From: Inquilinus ginsengisoli_A
GTDB lineage: Bacteria > Pseudomonadota > Alphaproteobacteria > DSM-16000 > Inquilinaceae
Direction of reading: 5' to 3'
Assembly: GCF_031453975.1 (NCBI RefSeq)
Contig: NZ_JAVDPW010000008.1
Span: 124,001 to 188,000 of the forward strand
Length of the DNA stretch: 64,000 nt
Shown: positions 1-8,077 of the stretch, piece by piece
Layout: the number at the start of each line of letters is the position of its first letter
Numbering within the stretch: the first letter of the stretch is position 1
Program-made: the position numbers and the translations under genes
Notes under the pieces: generated by a model
The model's database searches: none
What the model was told of the DNA's origin: nothing
Seen by the model: the letters and a program-made list of their open reading frames with translations, nothing else

Positions 1-201
1 CAGGAACGACCATTCGAACGGCATGCCGCGCTTCTTGCTCATCGCCTCGACGGCGGTGACGCGCTCGGGGCCGAGGGTGCCGGTGTCGTGCAGCAGCCGG
101 CCGATCAGGGTCGACTTGCCGTGGTCGACATGGCCGGCGATGACGACGCGCAGGGTGCGGGCGGCGGCGAGCGCCGGGTGCAGGGCGACGATGCCTTCCA
201 T
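1..201 (-). CDS. cysN: Sulfate adenylyltransferase subunit 1 (CysN), N-terminal part only
   Basis: The GTPase subunit of ATP sulfurylase couples GTP hydrolysis to activation of sulfate to adenylylsulfate (APS). Only the first 67 residues lie in the window; the gene continues past its left edge. The P-loop GHVDHGKST is visible near residues 23-31, followed by the LIGRLLHDTG stretch typical of CysN/CysNC. The ATG at 201 comes one base after the cysD stop codon, so the two subunits are translated as a pair. No separate cysC is visible, and a C-terminal APS kinase fusion cannot be judged from this fragment. The pathway continues with an APS-type reductase, so a kinase is not strictly needed. Confidence 0.93.
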   Translation of the reverse strand, partial: MEGIVALHPALAAARTLRVVIAGHVDHGKSTLIGRLLHDTGTLGPERVTAVEAMSKKRGMPFEWSFL

Positions 202-202
202 G

Positions 203-997
203 TCACATGTACCCCGCGCTGCGGAGGCGTTCGAAGCCGTCCTCGGTTTCGTTGTCGATGATCCGGCCGGAGCGTTCGGAGACCTTGGTGGTCTCCAGCT
301 CGGCGATGATCGCGTCGATGGTGTCCGCGTCGCTTTCGACCGGCAGGGTGATGTTCTTCTCGCCCAGCGAGCGGTAGCGCAGCCCGTCCTTGGCCAGGTA
401 CAGCGGCACGATCGGGATGCCCTCGCGCTGGGTGTAGCGCCAGACGTCGATCTCGGTCCATTTCAGGATCGGGTGGATGCGGACATGGGTGCCGGGTTCG
501 AACCGGGTCTTGTACTGGCCCCAGAATTCCGCCGGCTGGTCGGTCACGTCCCAGCCGCCCTCGAAGCTGCGCGGGCTGAACACCCGTTCCTTCGCCCGCG
601 TCCCCTGCTCGTCCCGGCGGATGCCGACGATGATGCCCTCGAAGCCCTCGCGGTGGATCACCGACTTCAGCCCCTCGGTCTTGCGCGCCGCCGCCCGGGC
701 GCCGGCCGCCAGCGTCGGGTCCATCGCCGCTTCCGGCGGGCAGTCCTCGATGATCAGCGGCAGATTCCACTCGCGCACCAGCCGGTCGCGGAACTCATAG
801 ACCTCCGGCAGCTCCATATGGGTCTCGAGCTGGACCAGCGGGAACGGGATATGGCCGAAGAACGCCTTGCGCAGCAGCCACAGGATGAGGGTCGAATCCT
901 TGCCGATGGACCACAGCAGGCCGAGACGATCGATACGGGCGAAGGCTTCGCGGAGAATCGTGATGCTCTCCGCTTCCAGTTCGTCGAGATGATTCAT
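203..997 (-). CDS. cysD: Sulfate adenylyltransferase subunit 2 (CysD)
   Basis: This is the catalytic subunit of ATP sulfurylase, making APS from ATP and sulfate in the cytoplasm. The 264-residue product has the PP-loop SIGKDS at residues 30-35 and family blocks such as HMELPEVYEFRD and VGIRRDEQGTRAKERVFS. It is somewhat shorter than the roughly 300-residue enterobacterial protein but complete at both ends by these motifs. It lies 16 bp after cysH and one base before cysN in the same direction, which makes a cysH-cysD-cysN operon read leftward. Confidence 0.96.
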   Translation of the reverse strand: MNHLDELEAESITILREAFARIDRLGLLWSIGKDSTLILWLLRKAFFGHIPFPLVQLETHMELPEVYEFRDRLVREWNLPLIIEDCPPEAAMDPTLAAGARAAARKTEGLKSVIHREGFEGIIVGIRRDEQGTRAKERVFSPRSFEGGWDVTDQPAEFWGQYKTRFEPGTHVRIHPILKWTEIDVWRYTQREGIPIVPLYLAKDGLRYRSLGEKNITLPVESDADTIDAIIAELETTKVSERSGRIIDNETEDGFERLRSAGYM

Positions 998-1013
998 TTT
1001 TACGGGGTATCGC

Positions 1014-1739
1014 TCAAAGAGAGACAGGATCGGCGGGGCGATGGATGCCGCATTCGGTCTTGGCCTGGCCAGACCAGCGGCCGGAGCGCGGGTCGGCGCC
1101 AGGCGCCACCCGCTCGGTACAGGGCATGCAGCCGATCGAGGGGAAGCCGTCGGCCTCCAGGGGATGGTGCGGCAGGCCGCGGGCGTCGAATTCCGCCGCC
1201 ACCCGGTCGGGCGCCCAGCTGGCCAGCGGGTTGATCTTGAACCGGCCCTCGTCCGGCGCCCATTCCACCGCCGGCAGCACCGCGCGGGTGGCGGCCTGGA
1301 AGCGCTTGCGCCCGGTGATCCAGCCGCCGAAGCCGGTCAGCGCCCGCGCCAGTGGTTCGACCTTGCGCAGGCCGCAGCAGGCGTCCGGGTCGCGCTGGAA
1401 CAGCAGCAGGTCGGGGTCGCGGCGGGCGATCTCCGCCGAGTCGGGTTTGACCGAGCGCACATCGGTCAACCCGAGATGCGCCACCAGCTTGTCGCGGTAG
1501 CGCAGGGTCTCGCCAAAGTGTCGCAGGGTGTCGAGGAAGATCACCGGCGTGGCCGGCGCCACCTCGGCCAGCAGGGCCAGCAGCACCGCCGCTTCCGTGC
1601 CGAAGGACGAGACCAGGGCGATACGACCAAGCCGTGGTTCTGCCAGCGCTTTTTCGATCAGGACGCGCCCGTCCAGCCCATCGAACTGGGCGGCGATCAG
1701 CTCCGGATCGAGCGGCGAGGATGCGGCGGCGGCAGGCAT
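1014..1739 (-). CDS. cysH: Assimilatory adenylylsulfate (APS) reductase
   Basis: Thioredoxin-dependent reduction of APS to sulfite. The 241-residue protein carries Cys121-Cys122 and Cys204-x2-Cys207, the CC...CxxC pattern that binds the [4Fe-4S] cluster of APS-specific reductases, and the catalytic ECGIH motif with Cys230. PAPS-specific enzymes lack the CC/CxxC cysteines, so APS is the likely substrate. I start at the ATG at 1739: the open frame extends 32 codons further upstream but runs through the cysH/cysI control region and has no family similarity there. First gene of the leftward cysHDN operon, divergent from cysI. Confidence 0.93.
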   Translation of the reverse strand: MPAAAASSPLDPELIAAQFDGLDGRVLIEKALAEPRLGRIALVSSFGTEAAVLLALLAEVAPATPVIFLDTLRHFGETLRYRDKLVAHLGLTDVRSVKPDSAEIARRDPDLLLFQRDPDACCGLRKVEPLARALTGFGGWITGRKRFQAATRAVLPAVEWAPDEGRFKINPLASWAPDRVAAEFDARGLPHHPLEADGFPSIGCMPCTERVAPGADPRSGRWSGQAKTECGIHRPADPVSL

Positions 1740-1752
1740 CGGGTACTCATAC

Positions 1753-1799
1753 TCAGCAAATTGCCCGTACTTTCCTGTAAAATAGAGCCTATTTGCTGA
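1753..1799. promoter_or_regulatory. Inverted repeat in the cysH/cysI divergent control region
   Basis: The 123-bp gap between the divergent cysH and cysI starts contains a perfect 9-bp inverted repeat: TCAGCAAAT at 1753-1761 and ATTTGCTGA at 1791-1799, 29 bp apart. The region is AT-rich against a very GC-rich background. A TTGACT hexamer (1800-1805) abuts the right arm and could be a -35 for cysI with a poor -10 17 bp on. The arms are placed as expected for a dimeric regulator controlling both operons, possibly a CysB-like LysR protein; the regulator is inferred, not seen. Confidence 0.5.
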
Positions 1800-1862
1800 T
1801 TGACTGTGTGTGAATCTCGAAGCTAATGTCAACACTCAATTTGTGGATAAGAACGCCGCCTC

Positions 1863-3581
1863 ATGTCCGCCGATCTTCCCGCCGCCCCCGCGGCCCCGCC
1901 GAAGCTTTCCGCTGTAGAAGGCGTGAAGGAACAGAGCCGATTCCTGCGCGGCGACATCGCCGCCGACCTGACCGCACCCGGCACATCGGTCACGGAAGCG
2001 AGCTATAACCTGCTGAAATTCCACGGCAGTTACGAGCAGTACGACCGTGACACCGCGACCGCTCTGAAGAAGCAGGGGCTGGAGAAGGAATACCAGTTCA
2101 TGATCCGCGCCCGCATTCCGGGCGGGCGGATCACAGCGGACCAGTACCTCGCCCTCGACGCCATCGCCGACAGATATGCCAACGGAACGGTGCGGATTAC
2201 CACGCGCCAGGGCATCCAATTCCACGGCGTTCTGAAGGGAAATCTGAAGCCCACCATCGCCGACATCAACCATTCGCTGCTGACCACCATGTCGGCCTGC
2301 GGCGACGTGGTGCGCAACGTCATGACCACCCCGGCGCCGATCCGCGATGCGGTGCATGGCCGGCTGGAGGCCGACGCGCGGTTCCTGTCGCAGCGCCTGC
2401 TGCCGAAAAGCCGCGCCTATTACGAGATCTTCCTCGACGAAGAGAACCTGACGCCGGACGCGCCGGTGGCGGAGCCGCTGTACGGCGCCACCTACCTGCC
2501 GCGGAAGTTCAAGATCGGCCTGGCGGCGCCCGAGGACAACACGGTCGACATCCTGACCCACGACCTCGGCGTGCTCGCCGTGTTCGAGGGCGACCAGTTG
2601 CAGGGCTACAACCTCAATCTCGGCGGCGGCCATGGCCTGACCCACACCAAGCCCGGCACCTACGCCCGCATGGGCTCGCCGATCGCCTCGGTCGGCCCCG
2701 GCGAGCTGCTGCAGGGCGCCGAGGCGGTGATCCGGCTGTACCGCGACCACGGCAACCGCGCCGACCGCAAGCGCGCCCGGCTGAAATACGTGCTGGACGA
2801 CATGGGGCTGGACTGGACCCGGGCGGAACTGGAGCGCCAGTTCGGCCGGGTGCTGGCCGACCCGCTGCCGCACGCCCCATTCCAGGTGCCCGACCATCTC
2901 GGCTGGCACGAGCAGGGCGACGGCCGCTTCTGGCTGGGCCTGCCGATCGCCAGCGGCCGCATCCAGGACGGACCGCAGATCCGCCTGCGCACCGCGCTGC
3001 GCACCCTGTTCGAGAATTGGGCCAAGCCGGCGGTGCTGACGCCGCAGCAGGACATCCTGATCGCCGACATCGCCGCCAATGAGCGCGACGAGATCGAGGC
3101 GCATCTGCGCAGCCACGGCGTGGTCTTCGCCGAGGAGCTGACGGCGGTGCGGCGCTGGGCCCTGGCCTGCCCGGCCCTGCCGACCTGCGGCCTGGCCCTG
3201 TCCGAGGCCGAGCGCATCCGCGAGCCGCTGATCGATTCGGTCGAGGTGGCGCTGCGCAAGCATGGGCTGATCGACGAGCGGATCAGCATCCGCATCACCG
3301 GCTGCCCGAATGGCTGCGCCCGCCCCTATGCCGGCGACATCGGCCTGGTCGGCCGCACGCCGGGCACCTTCGCCCTGTTCGTGGGCGGCGATTTCGAAGG
3401 CACCCGGCTGAACGCCAAGCTGACCGAGAAGGTGCCGGAGGCGTCGATCGCCGACACGCTGGACCCGCTGTTCGGCGCCTTCGCCAAGGAGCGGCTGCCG
3501 GGCGAAGGCTTCGGCGACTATTGCCACCGCCAGGGGCTGGACCGGCTGGCCACCCTGCTGCCGGGCGGAAAGGCGCTCTGA
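1863..3581 (+). CDS. cysI: Sulfite reductase hemoprotein (CysI-like)
   Basis: Six-electron reduction of sulfite to sulfide on a coupled siroheme/[4Fe-4S] centre. The 572-residue protein has the duplicated nitrite/sulfite reductase ferredoxin-like fold, the siroheme-binding SACGDVVRNV block, and four cluster cysteines: C436 and C442 (CPALPTC), C481 and C485 (CPNGC). No flavoprotein subunit (cysJ) is adjacent, so electrons may come from ferredoxin or a distant reductase. It starts the rightward operon divergent from cysH, and its stop codon shares one base with the ATG of the siroheme gene. The sequence before the ATG has no strong ribosome-binding site. Confidence 0.94.
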   Translation: MSADLPAAPAAPPKLSAVEGVKEQSRFLRGDIAADLTAPGTSVTEASYNLLKFHGSYEQYDRDTATALKKQGLEKEYQFMIRARIPGGRITADQYLALDAIADRYANGTVRITTRQGIQFHGVLKGNLKPTIADINHSLLTTMSACGDVVRNVMTTPAPIRDAVHGRLEADARFLSQRLLPKSRAYYEIFLDEENLTPDAPVAEPLYGATYLPRKFKIGLAAPEDNTVDILTHDLGVLAVFEGDQLQGYNLNLGGGHGLTHTKPGTYARMGSPIASVGPGELLQGAEAVIRLYRDHGNRADRKRARLKYVLDDMGLDWTRAELERQFGRVLADPLPHAPFQVPDHLGWHEQGDGRFWLGLPIASGRIQDGPQIRLRTALRTLFENWAKPAVLTPQQDILIADIAANERDEIEAHLRSHGVVFAEELTAVRRWALACPALPTCGLALSEAERIREPLIDSVEVALRKHGLIDERISIRITGCPNGCARPYAGDIGLVGRTPGTFALFVGGDFEGTRLNAKLTEKVPEASIADTLDPLFGAFAKERLPGEGFGDYCHRQGLDRLATLLPGGKAL

Positions 3582-4150
3582 TGCTGCCGATCACCCTGTG
3601 CCCCGAGGCGGTGCCGGTCGCCCTGGTCGGCATCGGCGACAAGACGGTGCATCGCCTCGCCCAGCTCGACGAGGGCGGCTTCACCGTCACCGTGTTCTCC
3701 GATGCCCCGTCGTCCGACCTGGTCCTCGCTGCCGGCAAGCGCCTGCACCGCCGGCTGCCGACCGCCGCCGATCTCGGTGCCCAGCGCCTGCTGCTGGTGG
3801 CCGATCTGGACGAGGCCCGCGCCGTCGACCTCGCCTTCCTCGCCCGCCAGCTCGGCCTCCTGGTCAATGTCGAGGACCGCACGGCGCTGTGCGACTTCCA
3901 CCTGCCGGCGATCGTGCGCCGCGGCGACCTGGTGGTGGCGATCTCGACCGGTGGGCAGAGCCCGCGGCTGGCCGGCCGGCTGCGCCGCGCCGCCGAGCGG
4001 CTGATCCATCGCGACTGGGGCGCCCGCCTCGCCCGGCTGGGCCTGCTGCGCACCGAACTGCGGGCACAGGGACGCGGCCCGGCCGAGATCGCCCGCGCGG
4101 TGGATGTGGTGATCGACCGCGAAGGCTGGCTGGGCCGCCCCGGGACCTGA
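3581..4150 (+). CDS. Siroheme synthase N-terminal-type protein (precorrin-2 dehydrogenase / sirohydrochlorin ferrochelatase, Met8-like)
   Basis: Expected to oxidise precorrin-2 and insert iron to give siroheme, the cofactor of the upstream CysI. The 189-residue length matches single-domain Met8/CysG-N proteins; there is no fused methyltransferase. The central block LPAIVRRGDLVVAISTGGQSPRLAGRLR is the family signature. The N-terminal nucleotide-binding loop reads VGIGDKTVHR instead of the usual GGGxVAxRK, an oddity that could affect NAD binding. Translation is coupled to cysI through a TGATG overlap, which strongly supports the sulfite-reductase role. The MLPITL start is chosen over an upstream in-frame ATG inside cysI. 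Confidence 0.85.
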   Translation: MLPITLCPEAVPVALVGIGDKTVHRLAQLDEGGFTVTVFSDAPSSDLVLAAGKRLHRRLPTAADLGAQRLLLVADLDEARAVDLAFLARQLGLLVNVEDRTALCDFHLPAIVRRGDLVVAISTGGQSPRLAGRLRRAAERLIHRDWGARLARLGLLRTELRAQGRGPAEIARAVDVVIDREGWLGRPGT

Positions 4151-4209
4151 CCCGCTTCTCCACCCGCGATTCGACCTCTATCGTCCGGCCGGTTTCCACC
4201 GCCGGACCG

Positions 4210-4878
4210 ATGATGACCAGCCCCACGATCGACCTTGCGGACGCCGAAGCCCGCCTCGAGGCGGTGGCCACCGCGGCCGTGCCCGCCGGCGACGGGTCGC
4301 ACGACCTCACACATCTGCGCCGCGTCCGGGCCAATGCCCGCGCCATCGCGGCGGACGAGGCCGAAGCCGGCGATCCCCTGGTGCTGGCCGCCGCCTGCTG
4401 GCTGCACGACCTGGTCGCGATCGAGAAGAACGACCCGCGCCGGGCGGAGGCGTCGCGCCTGTCGGCCGTGGCCGCCGCCGACCTGCTGCGCAGCTGGGGC
4501 TGGGACGAGGGCCTGATCGCCGGCGTGAGCCATGCGATCGAAGCCCACAGCTTTTCCGCCTGCATCGCGCCACGGACGGCGGAGGCGCGGATCCTGCGCG
4601 ACGCCGACCGGCTGGATGCGATCGGCGCCGTCGGCATCGCCCGCGCCTTCGCCGTGTCGGGGCGGCTGGGCCACGCCCTGTACGATGGCGAGGATCCGGC
4701 TGCGGCACACCGGCCGCTGGACGACCGCCGCTTCGCCATCGACCATTTCCGGACCAAGCTGCTGGGCCTCGCCGACGGCATGCTGACCGCGACCGGCCGC
4801 CGGATCGCGGCGGAGCGGACCGTGGTGCTGCGCGAGTTCCTGGACCGCTTCCTGGCCGAGATCGACGGCCGCGCCTGA
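4210..4878 (+). CDS. HD-domain phosphohydrolase family protein
   Basis: A 222-residue cytosolic protein with HD-superfamily metal-binding motifs: DLTHLRRV (first His), the WLHDLV His-Asp pair, HAIEAHSFS, and DADRLDAIGA for the last Asp. This layout resembles the YedJ/YpgQ group of HD hydrolases, whose members act on nucleotides or other phosphates; the substrate here is unknown. It starts 59 bp after the siroheme gene, so cotranscription with cysI is possible but not needed. ATGs at 4210 and 4213 are both possible starts. The gene ends at a strong bidirectional terminator. Confidence 0.8.
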   Translation: MMTSPTIDLADAEARLEAVATAAVPAGDGSHDLTHLRRVRANARAIAADEAEAGDPLVLAAACWLHDLVAIEKNDPRRAEASRLSAVAAADLLRSWGWDEGLIAGVSHAIEAHSFSACIAPRTAEARILRDADRLDAIGAVGIARAFAVSGRLGHALYDGEDPAAAHRPLDDRRFAIDHFRTKLLGLADGMLTATGRRIAAERTVVLREFLDRFLAEIDGRA

Positions 4879-4884
4879 ACGAGG

Positions 4885-4912
4885 AAGGGCCCGTCCGGTG
4901 GGACGGGCCCTT
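4885..4912. terminator. Bidirectional intrinsic terminator
   Basis: A perfect 12-bp stem (AAGGGCCCGTCC at 4885-4896, GGACGGGCCCTT at 4901-4912) with loop GGTG lies between the convergent HD gene and the RND permease gene. Short A and T runs flank the stem on both strands. Confidence 0.8.
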
Positions 4913-4927
4913 GTGCCGGGCGGCCGG

Positions 4928-7900
4928 CTATTCCGCCGGAGTCGGGGTCGGATGCGCCGGCGGCGCGTCGTCCTCGACCACGCGGTGATGGTCGCGCGCC
5001 AGGAAGGTGTAGACCATCGGCACCACGAACAGGGTGAACAGCGTGCCGATCGACATGCCCGACGCGATCACCAGGCCGATCGAGAAGCGCGCCGCGGCGC
5101 CGGCGCCGCTGGCATAGAGCAGCGGCACCACGCCCAGCACCATCGCCGCCGTGGTCATCAGGATCGGCCGCAGGCGGATCGCCGCCGCCTGCTCGATCGC
5201 GTCGCGCCGCGACAGCCCCTGCTCCTCCTGCAGCTTGTTGGCGAACTCCACCATCAGGATGCCGTGCTTGGTGATCAGCCCGACCAGGGTGATCAGCCCG
5301 ATCTGGGTGTAGATGTTCAGGCTGGCCCCGGGCAGGTCGGCGAGCTGCATCCCATGCAGGATCCCGCCGACATTCAACACCGCCAGCGCGCCGAAGATCG
5401 ACAGCGGCACCGACATCATGACGATCAGCGGGTCGCGGAAGCTCTCGAACTGCGCCGCCAGCACCAGGAAGATCACGATCACCGCGAACAGGAAGGCGAT
5501 CATGATGGTGTTGCCTTCCGTCACGTATTGCCGCGAATCCCCCTCGTAGTCGTAGGAGACGCCGCGCGGCAGGACACGATTGGCCGTGTCCTTCAGGAAG
5601 TCCAGCGCCTGGCCCAGCGTCACCACGTTCGGGATCGGCACGGCCTGGATGGTCGAGCTGTTCAGCTGGTTGAACTGGGAGAAGGCATTGGCCGTGGCCT
5701 GGGTCTTCAGCTTGACCAGGGACGACAGCGGCACCAGATCGCCGCCGCTGGACCGCACGAAGTACTTGTCCAGCTCCTCCGGGTTCAGGCGGTCCGCCTG
5801 GGCGACCTGCGGGATCACCTTGTAGCTGCGGTTGTCGCGGTCGAAGCGGGCGATGTCGTTGCCGCCCAGCATCACGTTCAGCGTGGTGCCGATGTCGGCC
5901 ATGGCGATGCCCAGCGCCGCCGCCTTGTTGCGGTCGATCTCGACCGACAGCTCCGGCCGGTCGAAGGACAGGGTGGCGCTGGCGAAGATGAACATGCCGC
6001 TCTTGCGGGCCTCGTTCGCCACCTGCTCGGCCAGGGCATAGACCTGTTCGGGAGAGCCGGGGGATTTGATGACGAACTGGATCGGCGGGCCGCCGCCCGA
6101 CCCCGGCAGGGCCGGGGGCGTGGCGGCGAAGCCTTCCACCCCGGCGATGGCGGACAGGGCGGCCTGGACCGCCGCTTCCTGGGCCGCGGCCGTGGTCGTC
6201 CGTTCGCTCCAGGGCTTGAACACCATGCCGCCGAAGGCCGAGGACAGCCCGTCGAAGCCCGAGACCAGGAAGATCTTGTCCTTGTCGGGAATGCCGTTGA
6301 GATCCTGGATCAGCTTGTCGCTGAACCGGTTCATGTATTCGAGATTGGCGTAGCGCGGGCCGTTCATGATCATGAACATGAAGCCCTGGTCTTCCTTCGG
6401 CGCCAGCTCGCTGGGCGTCTTGAGGAAGAGGAAGGCCGTGGCCCCGAGCAGGACCACGCCCATGAAGACGGTGACCGGGCGGTAGTTCAGCGAATGGTGC
6501 AGCCGCCGCTGGTACCAGCCCTGCAGCCCAGTGAAGAAGCGGTCCACCACACGCTGGAACCGGCCGGCCCCCTGGCCATGCGGCTTCAGCAGCTTGCTGG
6601 TCATCATCGGCGACAGGGTCAGCGCGACGATGCCCGAGATGATCACGGCGCCGGCCAGGGTGAAGGCGAATTCACGAAACAGCGCCCCGGTCAGGCCGGT
6701 GGCGAAGCCGATCGGCGCATAGACGGCCGCCAAGGTGATGGTCATCGACACCACCGGCCCGGCGATCTCCCCTGCGCCCTGCAGCGCCGCCTGCCTGGGC
6801 GTCAGCCCCTCCTCGATGTGGCGGTGGATGTTCTCGACCACGACGATGGCGTCGTCGACCACCAGGCCGATCGCCAGCACCATGGCCAGCAGCGTCAGGG
6901 TGTTGATCGAATAGCCCAGCACGTAGAGGCAGAACAGCACGCCGATCAGCGACAACGGGATGGTGACGACCGGGATGATCACCGCCCGGAACGATCCGAG
7001 GAACAGCAGGATGACGACCACGACGATCGCCACCGCCTCGGGGATGGTCTTGCCGACCTCGTAGATCGATTCCTCGATGAACTTGGTCGCGTCGTAGACG
7101 ATCTGGCCGCTCATGCCCTCCGGCATCTGGCGGAGGATGGTCTCCATCGTGCCGCGCACATTCTCCGCCGTCACCAGCGGGTTCGCCGCCGGCGTCGGGT
7201 TGATGGCGACGAAGATCGCCTCCTTGCCGTCGAAGGTGACGCGGGCGTCGTAGCTTTCGCTGCCCAGCTCGACCTTCGCCACATCCTTCAGGCGGATGAT
7301 GTTGTCGCCGGACGACCGCACGACCAGATCGCCGAACGCCTCGGCGGTGCGCAAGGTGGTGTCGGTGCGGATCGCGAAGGTGACCAGCTCGCCTTCGGTG
7401 CGGCCCGGGGCCGACAGGAAGTTGTTGGACCTGATCGCGGTCACCACATCGGCCGCCGTGACCTGGCGCGCGGCGAGGCGGAGCGGGTCGACCCACACCC
7501 GCATGGCGAAGCTCTTGGCGCCGAGGATCTTCGCCTCGGCCACGCCTTCGGTTGTCGCCAGCTGCGGCTGGACCACGCGGGTGATGTATTCGGTCACCTC
7601 CTCCGGCGACATCCGGTCGCTGTTGAAGGAGAGATACTGGATGGCGACGTCGTTGCCGGTGCCCTTCACCACCACCGGATCCTTCGATTCGGTCGGCAGG
7701 TCGTTGCGGACCTGCTGCACCTTGGTCAGGACCTCGGTCAGCGCCGCATCGGGATTGGCGTTCAGCTTCATGTGCACCGACACGGTGCTGAGGCCCTGGA
7801 CGGACGAGGAGGTGACGTAGTCCAGGCCCTCGGTGCTGGCCACGGCCTGGGCGATCGGGGTGGTGATGAACCCCTGCATCAGGTCGGCATTGGCGCCGGG

Positions 7901-8053
7901 ATAGGAGGTGGTGACGGAAATCACCGTCTCTTCCGTCTTCGGGAACTGGCGCACCGGCAAGGTGGACAGCCCCTGCAGGCCGAGCAGGAGGATGAGAAGG
8001 CTGATCACCGACGCCAGCACCGGCCGGCGGATGAAGATCGAGGTGAAGTTCAT
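4928..8053 (-). CDS. RND family efflux permease (HAE1 type inner-membrane pump)
   Basis: Proton-driven inner-membrane component of a tripartite exporter of hydrophobic compounds. At 1041 residues it has the full AcrB/MexB-like length: an N-terminal transmembrane helix (IRRPVLASVISLLILLLG), two large periplasmic loops, and the TM4 region GLVVDDAIVVVENI with the paired aspartates used in proton relay. Late helices around ITLVGLITKHGILMVEFAN fit the same family. It is the second gene of a leftward pair, 24 bp after the adaptor. No outer-membrane channel gene is linked, so it probably shares a TolC-like protein encoded elsewhere. The exported substrate cannot be told. Confidence 0.95.
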   Translation of the reverse strand: MNFTSIFIRRPVLASVISLLILLLGLQGLSTLPVRQFPKTEETVISVTTSYPGANADLMQGFITTPIAQAVASTEGLDYVTSSSVQGLSTVSVHMKLNANPDAALTEVLTKVQQVRNDLPTESKDPVVVKGTGNDVAIQYLSFNSDRMSPEEVTEYITRVVQPQLATTEGVAEAKILGAKSFAMRVWVDPLRLAARQVTAADVVTAIRSNNFLSAPGRTEGELVTFAIRTDTTLRTAEAFGDLVVRSSGDNIIRLKDVAKVELGSESYDARVTFDGKEAIFVAINPTPAANPLVTAENVRGTMETILRQMPEGMSGQIVYDATKFIEESIYEVGKTIPEAVAIVVVVILLFLGSFRAVIIPVVTIPLSLIGVLFCLYVLGYSINTLTLLAMVLAIGLVVDDAIVVVENIHRHIEEGLTPRQAALQGAGEIAGPVVSMTITLAAVYAPIGFATGLTGALFREFAFTLAGAVIISGIVALTLSPMMTSKLLKPHGQGAGRFQRVVDRFFTGLQGWYQRRLHHSLNYRPVTVFMGVVLLGATAFLFLKTPSELAPKEDQGFMFMIMNGPRYANLEYMNRFSDKLIQDLNGIPDKDKIFLVSGFDGLSSAFGGMVFKPWSERTTTAAAQEAAVQAALSAIAGVEGFAATPPALPGSGGGPPIQFVIKSPGSPEQVYALAEQVANEARKSGMFIFASATLSFDRPELSVEIDRNKAAALGIAMADIGTTLNVMLGGNDIARFDRDNRSYKVIPQVAQADRLNPEELDKYFVRSSGGDLVPLSSLVKLKTQATANAFSQFNQLNSSTIQAVPIPNVVTLGQALDFLKDTANRVLPRGVSYDYEGDSRQYVTEGNTIMIAFLFAVIVIFLVLAAQFESFRDPLIVMMSVPLSIFGALAVLNVGGILHGMQLADLPGASLNIYTQIGLITLVGLITKHGILMVEFANKLQEEQGLSRRDAIEQAAAIRLRPILMTTAAMVLGVVPLLYASGAGAAARFSIGLVIASGMSIGTLFTLFVVPMVYTFLARDHHRVVEDDAPPAHPTPTPAE

Positions 8054-8077
8054 GGCGTTCCCCCTTCCCGGCCGGGC

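Noticed and set aside
4..19. GAAC ... GAAC spacing at the left edge that resembles a LexA box
   Set aside because: The spacer is 8, not 7, and it lies inside the cysN coding sequence.
1740..1835. 32-codon N-terminal extension of cysH
   Set aside because: It crosses the AT-rich divergent control region and is unlike any APS reductase N-terminus.
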